Part shown: positions 25,539 to 36,642 of the stretch, piece by piece
How the letters are laid out: each line of letters begins with the position of its first letter
Numbering within the stretch: position 1 is the stretch's first letter
Source: Variovorax atrisoli 110B
GTDB taxonomy: Bacteria; Pseudomonadota; Gammaproteobacteria; Burkholderiales; Burkholderiaceae_C
Direction of reading: 5' to 3'
Assembly (NCBI RefSeq): GCF_000382045.1
Contig: NZ_KB907450.1
Location: 186,001-250,000 of the forward strand
Length of the DNA stretch: 64,000 nt
Program-made: the position numbers and the translations under genes
The notes under the pieces: generated by a model
What the model was told of the DNA's origin: nothing
The model's input: the letters and a program-made list of their open reading frames with translations, nothing else
Databases searched by the model: none

Positions 25539-25564
25539 CCCAGCCTTCGCGCTGGGTTTTTTTT
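25539..25564 (+). terminator. Rho-independent terminator, rightward
   Basis: CCCAGC-CTTCGC-GCTGGG is followed by eight T residues. No annotated rightward gene lies close upstream (the nearest ends at 25101), which points to an unannotated rightward transcript. Confidence 0.85.
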
Positions 25565-25593
25565 GCGTGGCGCCTTCGTTCTCCCTTCTCCTT

Positions 25594-25908
25594 TCAGAAA
25601 AGTTCGAAGCGGAAGGTGGTCGTCTGCGGCTGGCTCAGCAGCGGGGTCGCGACCTCGCTCGCATGCTCCCAGGCCTCGCGCCAGATGCGGGCATGGGTGA
25701 TCTGGGTTTCGCTCATCGAATCGATGCCGAATTCGAGCAGGTTCTGCCATGCCCGGTGGCATTTCAGGAGGCGCGAAGAGGGCCCGATGCGCTCTTCGAG
25801 CAACCGCAGGAACGTGAAGCGCACCTCCATCAGGTCGCGAATGGTGAGGTTGGCGCCCTCCAGACGGACGGTGTAGAGCTGCTCGCGGTTGGCTGTGTGA
25901 TCGAACAT
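25594..25908 (-). CDS. Unknown 104-aa protein
   Basis: A 104-aa protein starting MFDHTANREQLYTVRLEGAN, with a predicted helical middle (DLMEVRFTFLRLLEERIGPS; LLKCHRAWQNLLEFGIDSMS) and a beta-like C-terminus (TTTFRFELF). No family recognised. An in-frame TTG six codons upstream (25926) is less likely as start. The leftward orientation is shared with the ferritin-like gene 186 bases to the right. Confidence 0.6.
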   Translation of the reverse strand: MFDHTANREQLYTVRLEGANLTIRDLMEVRFTFLRLLEERIGPSSRLLKCHRAWQNLLEFGIDSMSETQITHARIWREAWEHASEVATPLLSQPQTTTFRFELF

Positions 25909-26094
25909 CGGACGCGCATGCAACAAGGCCGCGAGCGGACTTGCCGGGAGCGCATGCGACCGCGCTTGTCCGAAGGTCTCAGGCCTTGCCTCTGTCTGGA
26001 TAGAAGGGGGCCGGAAATATTAGCCAAGCGCCTGTTGAGCGAAATGGAATCGGCGTTCCGGTTTGTCGCCATGCGCGACCCCCCCGCGCGGCAG

Positions 26095-26919
26095 TCAGCG
26101 GAGGAACACGTGCTCCATGAACTGCCTTATCGGGTACTGGATCACGGTCTGCACCTTCGCCGGCAGTTCCAGCGGTCGCATCAGCATCTTGAGCGTGGTG
26201 CCCGGACTCAGGTGGGTGCGGATGGTGCCGTTCATGTCGGCGCTCAGCCGCTGCACGTAGGCGATGTCGTCGGCGCGCTCCGGCGAACGCGTCCTGACCA
26301 CATGGCGGATCGCGCAGTCGGCGTCCTCGCTCTTGAGCTCCAGCGTGCGCCGGCCGATGGTGCCCAGCACGCGCAGGCGGCCCAGCTTCTCTTCTTCTCG
26401 GTAGCGCCGGTAGTAGCGGTAGAAGTGCTTGTAGTGGTTGACTTCGTCGGTGGCGATGCGGGTCGCAAGATCCTGCAGGACCGGCTCGTCGGTGCTGCGG
26501 GCCATGGCCCGGTAGTAGGTGGCGGTGCCGGTCTCGACCACGCAGCGGGCGGTCATCTCGAGGCCCCGGGTGGGGGCGAGCAGTTCGACCTTGCAGTAGG
26601 TCGCGTACTCCTCCAGGAAGTTGCGGTAGGCGGTGTCCCAGTCGAATTCCGGCCACACGTGGCGCACGTAGGCGCGAAGGGCCTTGCCGTGCTGCAGTTC
26701 CTCGAGCTCCCAGTGCTGGGAGAGCCAGTCGGTGACCTCCTGGTCGCCCTTGAAGAAGTCGACCAGGTTGTGCGTGTACAGGTCGGAGCCGCTCTCGATG
26801 AAGGAGGCGGAGGTCACCAGGTAGAAGAGGTTCTCGTCCGGGCGTACCTTGTCGAGCGCAATGCGCGAGAAATCCAGGTCTTCGATCGTCCAGTGCCTCT
26901 CGGCATCTTGGCTTGCCAT
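26095..26919 (-). CDS. Diiron ferritin-like superfamily protein
   Basis: A 274-aa helical protein. The ligand set of a ferritin-like diiron carboxylate site is visible in order: E42, E74-x-x-H77 (EELQHGKAL), E129, E159-x-x-H162 (DEVNHYKHF). Such proteins include acyl-ACP desaturases, AurF-type N-oxygenases and DUF455-like enzymes; the spacing resembles the acyl-ACP desaturase-like group, but the substrate is not deducible. The start at 26919 follows a good AAGGAG; an in-frame start ten codons upstream (26949) would sit inside the palindrome at 26941. A lone gene with its own operator-like palindrome. Confidence 0.75.
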   Translation of the reverse strand: MASQDAERHWTIEDLDFSRIALDKVRPDENLFYLVTSASFIESGSDLYTHNLVDFFKGDQEVTDWLSQHWELEELQHGKALRAYVRHVWPEFDWDTAYRNFLEEYATYCKVELLAPTRGLEMTARCVVETGTATYYRAMARSTDEPVLQDLATRIATDEVNHYKHFYRYYRRYREEEKLGRLRVLGTIGRRTLELKSEDADCAIRHVVRTRSPERADDIAYVQRLSADMNGTIRTHLSPGTTLKMLMRPLELPAKVQTVIQYPIRQFMEHVFLR

Positions 26920-26940
26920 GCGAACTCCTTGATCTTTTTG

Positions 26941-26956
26941 TCCGTACAAGTACGGA
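26941..26956. promoter_or_regulatory. Perfect palindrome upstream of the ferritin-like gene
   Basis: TCCGTAC-AA-GTACGGA is a perfect 7-bp palindrome with a 2-base centre, 21 bases before the ferritin-like start. Size and position suit a TetR- or MarR-type repressor dimer. No regulator gene is adjacent, so the cognate protein would be encoded elsewhere. Confidence 0.55.
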
Positions 26957-27071
26957 TGGCGCAGACCGTCGTTGGTTCTCGTTTTTTGCGCCAGGACACA
27001 TATTAGCCTTGGAGCGCGGATCGTGGTGTCGTCCGGGAGCCCTTGCCCGGCGTGGGCGGCATGGCCAAACC

Positions 27072-27077
27072 TATAAT
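27072..27077 (+). promoter_or_regulatory. Probable -10 element of the alaS promoter
   Basis: A perfect TATAAT occurs 106 bases before the alaS start in otherwise GC-rich sequence. A well-placed -35 is not obvious. This implies a leader of about 100 bases. Confidence 0.45.
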
Positions 27078-27182
27078 CGTTTGTTCAAGCAAATCAAGCA
27101 GTTAGGCCGGTTCGCCGCAGTGGGTTCGACATGAGGGTCGCCATCGCCGCGCCGCCCTCGACGGCAGAAGACGAATCCAAAG

Positions 27183-29807
<2,625 letters not shown>

Positions 29808-29842
29808 CGGCCGGCAGCACCACCGGAACGAGCACGCCACCC

Positions 29843-30859
29843 ATGCCAGAAGCGATCCCCGGTGAAGTGCTTGTGATGGGGGCGGGCACCATCGGGTGCT
29901 TCATCGGCGGCAGCCTCGCGGCCGCAGGCGTGCCCGTCACCTTCGTCGGCCGTCCGCGCGTGCTCGAGAAGCTCGCCAGGCACGGCCTGACGCTCACCGA
30001 CATCGACGGCGCGAAGCGCACGCTGCCTGCCGATTCGCTGCGCCTTTGCGGGCAGGTGCCCGCCGGTGCGAAGCCCGCCCTGGTGCTGCTGTGCGTGAAG
30101 AGCGGCGCCACGGCCGAGGCCGCGGGCGAACTGGCCTTCTCGCTGCCGGCGGGCACGGCGGTGATCTCGCTGCAGAACGGCATCTCCAACTGCGCGGCGG
30201 CTGCGCAGACCGGTCCTTCGCTCAACGTGCGCGCCGGCATGGTTCCCTACAACGTCGCCGAGATCGGCCCGGGCGCCTTCCACCGCGGCACCGGCGGCCG
30301 TCTGGCTGCGGAAGACGACGCCGTGCTGCGCCCCTGGGTCCCGGTGTTCGAGCGCGCCGGCGTGCCGCTCGACCTGCATGCCGACCTGCTGCCCGTGCAG
30401 TGGGGCAAGCTGATGCTCAACCTCAACAACCCCGTCAACGCGCTCTCGGGCCTGCCGCTGCGCGAGGAGCTGATGCAGCGCGGCTACCGCCGGTGCTTCG
30501 CTTCGCTGATCGACGAGGCGCTGGGCGTCCTCAAGGTTGCGGGCATCGCGCCCGCGCAGGTTGCGGCGGTGCCGGCGCACCGGCTGGCCGGCCTGCTGCG
30601 GCTGCCCGACTGGATCTTCCGCATCGTCGCGGCGCGCATGCTGCGCATCGATGCCAAGGCGCGCTCCAGCATGGCCGACGACCTCGCGCTGGGCCGCCGC
30701 ACCGAGATCGACGCGCTCAGCGGCGAGGTGGTGCGCCTCGCGCGCGAGCACGGCCTGAGCGCGCCGCGCAATTCGCGCATGGTTTCGCTGCTCGAGGCCT
30801 GGCCGCAGCAGCCGAAGCGCTGGACGGCACGGCAATTGCAGGACGCGCTGGGCCTGTAG
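29843..30859 (+). CDS. 2-dehydropantoate 2-reductase family protein (PanE/ApbA-like)
   Basis: A 338-aa Rossmann-fold reductase. The N-terminal EVLVMGAGTIGCFIGGSLAA is the NADP-binding loop; KSGATAEAA and QNGISN are ketopantoate reductase signatures; the C-terminal helical domain has LMLNLNNPVNALSG with the expected Asn. Such enzymes reduce 2-dehydropantoate in pantothenate/CoA synthesis, but paralogs act on other 2-oxo acids, and no pan genes are adjacent, so a gene symbol is withheld. The start at 29843 removes an upstream extension that overlaps alaS. It stands between alaS and dadA. Confidence 0.85.
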   Translation: MPEAIPGEVLVMGAGTIGCFIGGSLAAAGVPVTFVGRPRVLEKLARHGLTLTDIDGAKRTLPADSLRLCGQVPAGAKPALVLLCVKSGATAEAAGELAFSLPAGTAVISLQNGISNCAAAAQTGPSLNVRAGMVPYNVAEIGPGAFHRGTGGRLAAEDDAVLRPWVPVFERAGVPLDLHADLLPVQWGKLMLNLNNPVNALSGLPLREELMQRGYRRCFASLIDEALGVLKVAGIAPAQVAAVPAHRLAGLLRLPDWIFRIVAARMLRIDAKARSSMADDLALGRRTEIDALSGEVVRLAREHGLSAPRNSRMVSLLEAWPQQPKRWTARQLQDALGL

Positions 30860-30910
30860 CTGGGGCCTGTACCCTCGGCTGCATCTCGGCAGTTTCAAGG
30901 GGTTGTTCTG

Positions 30911-32170
30911 ATGCAGGTCCTGATTCTCGGCAGCGGTGTCATCGGCACCTCGATCGCTTACTACCTGGCGCGCGCCGGGCACGAGGTGACGGTGCTGGAG
31001 CGCCAGCCGGCGCCGGCGCTGGAAACCAGCTTCGCCAATGCGGGCGAGGTGTCGCCCGGCTATTCGGCACCCTGGGCCGGGCCCGGCGTGCCGGTCAAGG
31101 CGATCAAGTGGATGCTGATGCAGCACAGCCCGCTGGTCATCAAGCCGATGCTCGATCCGGCCATGTGGCGCTGGGGCCTCTCGATGCTGCGCAACTGCAC
31201 GCAGGCGCGCTATGAGGTCAACAAGAGCCGCATGGTGCGGCTCGCCGAGTACAGCCGCGATTGCCTGAAGGCGCTGCGCGCGGACACCGGCATCGCCTAC
31301 GACGAGCGCATGCAGGGCACGTTGCAGCTCTTTCGCACGCAGCAGCAGCTCGACGGCACCTCGAAGGACGTCGAAGTGCTGCAGGCCTCCGGCGTGCCCT
31401 ACCAGCTGCTCGACCGCGAAGGCTGCGTGCAGTACGAGCCGGCGCTCGCGGCGGTGAAGGGCAAGTTCGTCGGCGGCCTGCGGCTGCCGGGCGACGAGAC
31501 CGGCGACTGCTTCAAGTTCACGCAGGCGCTGGCGAAGCTGGCCGAGGCCGAGGGCGTGAAGTTCCGGTTCGGCGTGAACATCCAGGCTCTCGAGCACGAC
31601 GCGGCCAGGGGCGTGACGGCTGTGCGCAGCGACGCGGGCAGCTTCACCGCCGAGCGCTATGTCGTCGCACTCGGCAGCTACTCGCCGGCGCTGGTCAGGC
31701 CGCTGGGCATCCGGCTGCCGGTGTATCCGGTCAAGGGCTTCTCGATCACGGTACCGATCACCGATGCGGGCGGCGCGCCCGAGTCCACCGTGATGGACGA
31801 GACCTTCAAGGTCGCGGTCACGCGCCTGGGCGACCGCATTCGCGTGGGCGGTACGGCGCAGCTCTCGGGCTTCGACCTGCGGCTCAACGAGCGGCGGCGC
31901 GACACGCTCGAACACGTCGTGACCGATCTCTTCCCGCGAGGCGGCAACGTGCGCGACGCCTCCTTCTGGACCGGCCTGCGTCCCATGACGCCCGACGGCA
32001 CGCCGGTGATCGGCGCCACCCGCGTTCCCAACCTGATGCTGAGCACCGGCCACGGCACGCTTGGCTGGACCATGGCGGCAGGCACCGGTCGGGTGATGGC
32101 CGACCTGATCGAGGGCAGGGCGCCTGCGATCGACATGGAAGGCCTCACCGTGGCGCGCTACGGCGGCTGA
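30911..32170 (+). CDS. dadA: D-amino acid dehydrogenase small subunit (DadA)
   Basis: A 419-aa FAD-dependent dehydrogenase that oxidatively deaminates D-amino acids, chiefly D-alanine, passing electrons to the respiratory chain at the inner face of the membrane. Features: [20 protein letters not shown] (FAD dinucleotide loop), [20 protein letters not shown] (DadA signature), and the C-terminal [16 protein letters not shown] and [17 protein letters not shown]. No dadX racemase is adjacent. A strong terminator follows at 32194. Confidence 0.93.
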   Translation: MQVLILGSGVIGTSIAYYLARAGHEVTVLERQPAPALETSFANAGEVSPGYSAPWAGPGVPVKAIKWMLMQHSPLVIKPMLDPAMWRWGLSMLRNCTQARYEVNKSRMVRLAEYSRDCLKALRADTGIAYDERMQGTLQLFRTQQQLDGTSKDVEVLQASGVPYQLLDREGCVQYEPALAAVKGKFVGGLRLPGDETGDCFKFTQALAKLAEAEGVKFRFGVNIQALEHDAARGVTAVRSDAGSFTAERYVVALGSYSPALVRPLGIRLPVYPVKGFSITVPITDAGGAPESTVMDETFKVAVTRLGDRIRVGGTAQLSGFDLRLNERRRDTLEHVVTDLFPRGGNVRDASFWTGLRPMTPDGTPVIGATRVPNLMLSTGHGTLGWTMAAGTGRVMADLIEGRAPAIDMEGLTVARYGG

Positions 32171-32193
32171 GGCCTCGTTCTCTCTCTCAATCC

Positions 32194-32228
32194 AAACAGG
32201 GCGGCCCCAAAAGGCCGCCCTGTTTTCG
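32194..32228 (+). terminator. Rho-independent terminator after dadA
   Basis: CAGGGCGGCC-CCAAAA-GGCCGCCCTG (32197-32222) is a perfect 10-bp stem followed by TTTT; the A-rich left flank makes it partly bidirectional. It insulates dadA from the catabolic cluster that begins at 32351. Confidence 0.93.
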
Positions 32229-32310
32229 TTGCGATACAGGAATACGGGTTTTCCCTTAGTCATGAAGTTGTCTTCTTCGATATTCTTCGTGGCGTTCCAT
32301 TAATAAATCG

Positions 32311-32330
32311 TTGTTTCTTTAGTGAAACAA
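32311..32330. promoter_or_regulatory. Inverted repeat operator at the head of the catabolic cluster
   Basis: TTGTTTC-TTTAGT-GAAACAA is a perfect 7-bp inverted repeat with 6-base spacer, 20 bases before the first gene, in an AT-rich patch. GTTTC/GAAAC half-sites are common in IclR-family operators, and an IclR regulator is encoded inside the cluster (35787), so this is its probable target. Confidence 0.6.
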
Positions 32331-32350
32331 ACCTCGATCAGACGGACACG

Positions 32351-33334
32351 ATGAAACCGACACGCCGCCATGCCATCGCCGCCGCCATTTCCATGGCCGC
32401 CGCTTGCGCCTCCGGACTCGCCTGGGCAGCCGACGGCTACCCGGCCAAGCAGATCACGCTGGTCGTCGCCTATCCGGCCGGCGGCGACACCGACGCGCTG
32501 GCGCGCCTCTTCGCGGAGAAGCTGTCGGCGCGCGTCGGCCAGACCGTGCTGGTGGACAACCGCCCCGGCGCCAGCGGCATCATCGGCAGCGCCTATGTGT
32601 CGAAGGCCGCGCCCGACGGCTACACGCTGCTGCTCGCGCCCAGCACCTTCTCGATCGCGCAGCTGGTGCTCAAGACCAACGGCTCGGGCTACGACGTGCT
32701 GAACGGCTTCACGCCGATCGTGCAGACGGGCAGCCAGCCGCTGTTCCTGGTGGCCGGCGGCAACAGCGGCCTCTCCACGCTGAAGGACGCCGTGGCTGCG
32801 GCCAAGGGCGGCAAGTCGCTGAGCTACGCGAGCCCGGGCAGCGGATCGCCGATGCACATCCTGGGTGAAATGTTCGCCCGCGCATCCGGAGCCAGCCTTG
32901 CGCACGTTCCATACAAGGGCGTGGCACCGGCCATCAACGACGTGCTGGGCGGCCACGTGCCGGTCACCTTCGTCACGCTGGGGCCGGTGGTGCCGTACCT
33001 CGCCGGCGGCAAGCTGCGCCCGCTGGCCGTGGCCTCGGCCCAGCGCTCGCCGCTCGCGCCCAACGTGCCCACGCTGGCCGAGCAGGGTTACAAGGACGTC
33101 GAGGTGACCGCCTGGAACGGCCTCTGGGGCCCGCGCAACCTGCCGCCCGAGATCGTGAAGACGCTCAACGGCCACTTCAACGAGATCCTGAAGATGCCCG
33201 AGATCGTCTCGCGCATGGCCGTGCTCGGCACCACGCCCGTGGGCGGCGACGCCGACGTGCTCGGCAAGACCAACGCCGCCGACTACGCGCGATTCGGCAA
33301 GGTCATCAAGGAGCTCGGCATCCAGGCCGACTGA
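32351..33334 (+). CDS. Bug/TctC-family periplasmic receptor, first gene of the catabolic cluster
   Basis: A 327-aa exported receptor. The signal peptide runs to about AWA-ADGYPAKQ; family patterns are ITLVVAYPAGGDTDALARL and DNRPGASG, with a later LAHVPYKGVAPAINDVLGG. It probably captures the pathway substrate or a precursor carboxylate in the periplasm. The operator-like inverted repeat is immediately upstream and the SDR gene follows after 31 bases. A second, divergent TctC copy is encoded later in the same cluster (42602), suggesting two ligands. Confidence 0.92.
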   Translation: MKPTRRHAIAAAISMAAACASGLAWAADGYPAKQITLVVAYPAGGDTDALARLFAEKLSARVGQTVLVDNRPGASGIIGSAYVSKAAPDGYTLLLAPSTFSIAQLVLKTNGSGYDVLNGFTPIVQTGSQPLFLVAGGNSGLSTLKDAVAAAKGGKSLSYASPGSGSPMHILGEMFARASGASLAHVPYKGVAPAINDVLGGHVPVTFVTLGPVVPYLAGGKLRPLAVASAQRSPLAPNVPTLAEQGYKDVEVTAWNGLWGPRNLPPEIVKTLNGHFNEILKMPEIVSRMAVLGTTPVGGDADVLGKTNAADYARFGKVIKELGIQAD

Positions 33335-33365
33335 TCCGCACGACCGACCCACGCATCTCATTTCC

Positions 33366-34181
33366 ATGACCGAACTCAAAGCCATCGCCGACCCCTCGAG
33401 CCTGCAGGCGCTGCTCGCCGAGATGCCCGCCAACCTGCTGGCCGGCCGCCGCGTGCTCGTGACCGGCGGCGCGCGCGGCCTGGGCCTCGCCTTCGCGCAA
33501 TGCGTCGCCGCCGCGGGCGCGAGCGTTGTGCTGGCCGACATCCTCGGCGAACTGGCCGAGACCGAGGCGAAGGCGCTGCGCGAAGCGGGCCGCAACGCCC
33601 ACGCGCTGCCGGTCGACCTGGCCAACCCGGGCTCCGTGGTGGCCTGCGCCGACGAGGCCATCCGCCTGCTCGGCGGCCTCGACGGTCTCGTCAACAACGC
33701 CGCCATCACCAACTCCGGCGGCCGCGACGCACACCAGCTCGAGATCGACGTGTGGGACCGCGTGATGAACGTCAACGTGCGCGGCAGCTGGCTCATGGGC
33801 CGTGCCTGCCGCGCCGCGCTGGCCGAAAGCGGCCGCGGCGCGATCGTCAACCTCGCCTCCGACACCGCGCTGTGGGGCGCGCCCAACCTGCTGGCCTATG
33901 CGTCGAGCAAGGGCGCGGTCATTTCCATGACGCGCTCGCTGGCGCGCGAGTGGGGCGGCGACGACATCACCGTCAACGCCGTGGCGCCCGGCCTCACGCT
34001 GGTGGAGGCCACCGAATACGTGCCGATGGCGCGCCACCAGAAGTACCTCGAAGGCCGCGCCATCCCGCGCGAGCAGCAGGCTGCCGACGTGTGCGGCGCC
34101 ACCGTCTTCCTTCTCTCGGGGCTCGCGCGCTTCGTGACGGGCCAGCTGCTGGCCGTCAACGGCGGCTTCGCGATGCACTGA
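33366..34181 (+). CDS. Short-chain dehydrogenase/reductase
   Basis: A 271-aa classical SDR with TGGARGLG (cofactor loop), NNAA (NNAG-like), a Ser followed by Y-A-S-S-K as the Y-x-x-x-K catalytic pair, and VNAVAPGLTLVEATE. The residue after strand 2 is Asp (VVLADI), favouring NAD over NADP. It probably oxidises a dihydrodiol or secondary alcohol in the aromatic pathway. Contrast with the second SDR of this cluster (36643), which lacks the catalytic residues. Spacing to neighbours is short on both sides. Confidence 0.9.
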   Translation: MTELKAIADPSSLQALLAEMPANLLAGRRVLVTGGARGLGLAFAQCVAAAGASVVLADILGELAETEAKALREAGRNAHALPVDLANPGSVVACADEAIRLLGGLDGLVNNAAITNSGGRDAHQLEIDVWDRVMNVNVRGSWLMGRACRAALAESGRGAIVNLASDTALWGAPNLLAYASSKGAVISMTRSLAREWGGDDITVNAVAPGLTLVEATEYVPMARHQKYLEGRAIPREQQAADVCGATVFLLSGLARFVTGQLLAVNGGFAMH

Positions 34182-34226
34182 GAGCGAACCCACGCACCCG
34201 ATTTTTCCGACCAAGGAGTCAACCCG

Positions 34227-34775
34227 ATGAGCGACCTATCCGAACAGCAGAAGATCAACCCCGCGGCCACCAGCACGCTGGCCCAGCCCGAAGGCAGCAG
34301 CCTCGCGGAGTGGATGAACACCCGCATCGCCCGCTACGAGACCCGCAAGTACGACTGGGACGCGCTGAAGTTCCAGGCCGACTTCGACCCCAAGTACCGC
34401 CGCGCCCAGATGCGCTACGTGGGCACCGGCGGCACCGGCGTCGCCGCCGACGTCAACACCGTGCCCGCCGAGCACTTCACCTTCTCGACCATGGTGATCC
34501 CCGCCGGCCACGAAGGCCCGCCGCACCTGCACACCGACGTGGAGGAAGTGTTCTTCCTGATCCGCGGCAAGCTCAAGGTGGTGATCGAGAAGGACGGCGA
34601 GCGCTTCGAGACCATCATGACCGACCGCGACCTGATCTCGGTGCCGCCCGGCGTGTACCGCGAGGAGATCAACATCGGCGACGAGGACGCGCTGATGTGC
34701 GTGATGCTCGGCGCGAAGAAGCCGGTGACGCCGACGTACCCGGCCGATCACCCCCTCGCCAAGATCAAGCGATAA
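34227..34775 (+). CDS. Single-domain cupin protein
   Basis: A 182-aa protein with a clear cupin motif 1, GHEGPPHLHTDVEEVFFLIR followed by G (H100, H102, E107, G114), and a second strand motif around PPGVYREEINIG in which the usual histidine is not evident. The N-terminal ~60 residues are polar. Metal-dependent roles in such clusters include ring-cleavage, decarboxylation or isomerisation; here none is proven. A good AAGGAG ribosome site precedes the ATG. It is followed by the first copy of the intergenic repeat. Confidence 0.8.
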   Translation: MSDLSEQQKINPAATSTLAQPEGSSLAEWMNTRIARYETRKYDWDALKFQADFDPKYRRAQMRYVGTGGTGVAADVNTVPAEHFTFSTMVIPAGHEGPPHLHTDVEEVFFLIRGKLKVVIEKDGERFETIMTDRDLISVPPGVYREEINIGDEDALMCVMLGAKKPVTPTYPADHPLAKIKR

Positions 34776-34792
34776 GGCGAACCCCTCAGGCC

Positions 34793-34869
34793 CGCCCACT
34801 CCGCGCGGCCGCCGCCCCCTTGCAGGGGCGGTACCTGCGGCCCGGCAAGGCCGGTTCCGCGGTATTCCC
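34793..34869 (+). repeat. Interspersed intergenic repeat, copy 1
   Basis: Between the cupin and hydrolase genes, the segment from CCCCCTTGCAGGGGCGGTAC onward (core 34815-34869) matches the intergenic segment at 41523-41578 almost base for base, ending CCGGTTCCGCGGTATTCC in both. It contains a CCCCTTGCAGGGG hairpin and a GGCCCGGCAAGGCC stem. The family is dispersed in Comamonadaceae genomes (from memory). Confidence 0.85.
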
Positions 34870-34888
34870 GAAAAAAGACCCTCAGCCC

Positions 34889-35746
34889 ATGAACCACGCT
34901 GCCCATCCTGATGCGCTCCTGCCGGCCTCCGAGCTGGCACGGCTCGACGCCCGCTTTCCGGCGCGCGATGTCGCGGTTGGCGGCGGCGCGGTGGTGTCGG
35001 TGCGCGAGTGCGGGCGGGGCGCGGCCATCGTGTGCCTGCACGGCATCGGCTCGGGCGCGGCATCGTGGATCGACACCGCCGCGCTGCTCGCATCGCAGGC
35101 CCGCGTGATTGCCTGGGATGCGCCCGGCTACGGAAGCTCCACGCCGCTCGAGGCCGGCGCGCCGACCGCCGCCGACTACGCGGCGCGCCTGGGCGCCTTG
35201 CTCGATGCGCTGGAGATCGATTCGTGCGTACTGGTCGGCCATTCGCTCGGTGCCATCACCGCCGCCTCGGCCGCGCGCAGCGATGCGCGCGTCCACCGGC
35301 TGGTGCTGGTCAGCCCGGCCGTCGGCTACGGCGCGGCGTCTCGTGCGGAAGCCCGCGCCAGGGTCCGCGCCGAGCGCCTCGCCACGCTCGACGAACTCGG
35401 CATCGCAGGCATGGCCGCGAAGCGTTCGGCCCGGCTGGTTTCCGAAAACGCCTCCGAGCACGCCCGCCAGTGGGTGCGCTGGAACATGGCTCGGCTGAAC
35501 GACCGCGGCTACCGCCAGGCGGTCGAGCTGCTGTGCAACGCCGACCTTCTGGCCGACCTGCCGCCGCCCATGCCGGTGCGCGTGGCCTGCGGCGCGCTCG
35601 ACGTGGTCACGCCGCCGTCGGCCTGCGAAGAAGTCGCGCGCCAGTGCGGAGTGCCGCTCGAATTGGTGGACGATGCGGGCCACGCCGGCTATGTGGAGCA
35701 ACCACAGGCCGTCGCCAAGCTGCTGCGCGAATCGCTCGCCGGCTGA
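34889..35746 (+). CDS. Alpha/beta hydrolase (meta-cleavage product hydrolase-like)
   Basis: A 285-aa alpha/beta-hydrolase. It shows LHGIGSG (oxyanion loop), VGHSLGA (nucleophile Ser), GALDVVTPP (acid Asp) and DDAGHAGYVEQP (His), in the order and spacing of MhpC/BphD-type C-C hydrolases. In a cluster with an extradiol-type dioxygenase this points to hydrolysis of the ring-opened product, although lactonase or esterase activity is equally compatible. The open frame continues far upstream, but similarity starts at ATG 34889. Confidence 0.85.
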   Translation: MNHAAHPDALLPASELARLDARFPARDVAVGGGAVVSVRECGRGAAIVCLHGIGSGAASWIDTAALLASQARVIAWDAPGYGSSTPLEAGAPTAADYAARLGALLDALEIDSCVLVGHSLGAITAASAARSDARVHRLVLVSPAVGYGAASRAEARARVRAERLATLDELGIAGMAAKRSARLVSENASEHARQWVRWNMARLNDRGYRQAVELLCNADLLADLPPPMPVRVACGALDVVTPPSACEEVARQCGVPLELVDDAGHAGYVEQPQAVAKLLRESLAG

Positions 35747-35786
35747 CCGCAATCACACAGAGACATCCGAGGAAGGAACCACTGGC

Positions 35787-36632
35787 ATGGCCAACAACAA
35801 CAACGACGGCAACGAAGCGATTGAAGAGGGCGCCGACCGCTACAACGTGCCCGCGCTGGAGCGCGGACTGCGCGTGCTGTGCGAGTTCAGCCGCGAAAGC
35901 CGCACGCTCTCGGCGCCTGAACTGGCGCGCCGCTTCGACCTGCCGCGCTCGACCGTCTTCCGCCTGCTCACCACGCTGGAGAACATGGGTTTTCTCGAGC
36001 GCACCGAGGGCGGTCGCGACTACCGCCTGGGCCTGGCCGTGCTGCGCCTGGGCTTCGAATACCTCGCCTCGCTGGAGCTCACCCAGCTGGGCACGCCGCT
36101 GCTCAACCGCCTGTGCGATGAGCTGCGCACACCCTGCAACCTGGTGGTGCGCGACGGCCGCTCCATCGTCTACGTCGCCAAGGTCGCGCCGCCCACGCCC
36201 TTCGCGAGCTCGGTCACCGTGGGCACGCGGCTGCCGGCCCATGCCACGGTGCTGGGCCGCATCCTGCTCGAAGACCTCACGTTGCCGCAGCTGCGCGCGC
36301 TCTACCCCGAAGACAAGCTCGAGACCTTCTCGCCGAGCACGCCCAAGACCGTGAACGAACTCTTCGACATGGTGCAGGCCGACCGCCAGCGCGGCTACGT
36401 GCTGGGCGAGGGCTTCTTCGAATCGAACATCTCCAGCATCGCCGCGCCGGTGCGCGACCACAGCGGCCACATCGTCGCCGCCCTGGGCGCCACCGTCACC
36501 GCCAGCCACATCGAGGAAAGCCGCATCGACGAGATGGTGCAGCGCGTGCGCGGCACGGCCGACGAGATCTCCGGCCTGCTCAATTACTCGCCCGCGCGCA
36601 CCGCCAAGGTGGTGCCGCTGCGCTCCGCATGA
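35787..36632 (+). CDS. IclR-family transcriptional regulator of the catabolic cluster
   Basis: A 281-aa regulator. The winged helix-turn-helix spans residues ~20-80 (APELARRFDLPRSTVFRLLT), followed by the IclR effector-binding GAF-like domain (ATVLGRILLEDL; GYVLGEGFFESNISSIAAPV). A ribosome site GAGGAAGGA precedes the ATG at 35787. Being embedded in the operon it probably responds to a pathway intermediate and binds the inverted repeat at 32311. Activator versus repressor cannot be told. Confidence 0.92.
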   Translation: MANNNNDGNEAIEEGADRYNVPALERGLRVLCEFSRESRTLSAPELARRFDLPRSTVFRLLTTLENMGFLERTEGGRDYRLGLAVLRLGFEYLASLELTQLGTPLLNRLCDELRTPCNLVVRDGRSIVYVAKVAPPTPFASSVTVGTRLPAHATVLGRILLEDLTLPQLRALYPEDKLETFSPSTPKTVNELFDMVQADRQRGYVLGEGFFESNISSIAAPVRDHSGHIVAALGATVTASHIEESRIDEMVQRVRGTADEISGLLNYSPARTAKVVPLRSA

Positions 36633-36642
36633 CCCTGAAACC

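Larger units (their letters stand above)
25102..25593. other. Gene-poor stretch with two outward-facing terminators; candidate small RNA
   Basis: This 490-base interval has lower GC and no convincing protein. It is bounded by a leftward terminator (25187-25213) and a rightward terminator (25539-25564), so at least one transcript must run within it in each direction. Short frames inside (72 aa leftward from a TTG at 25455; 84 aa rightward 25265-25519) have poor codon bias. The word GCGTGACAGCA occurs at 25277-25287 and nearly repeats at 25513-25523. A structured non-coding RNA is one reading; it does not match tmRNA, RNase P or 6S by eye. Confidence 0.4.

Noticed and set aside
25187..25564. 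tmRNA, 6S RNA or RNase P RNA in the gene-poor interval
   Set aside because: None of the diagnostic sequences (tmRNA tRNA-like ends with CCA, RNase P P4 motif, 6S closing stem) could be found by eye.
34236..35093. Leftward peptides containing EYRGTGLAGPQV
   Set aside because: They are translations of the intergenic repeat on the opposite strand; the same peptide arises at copy 2.
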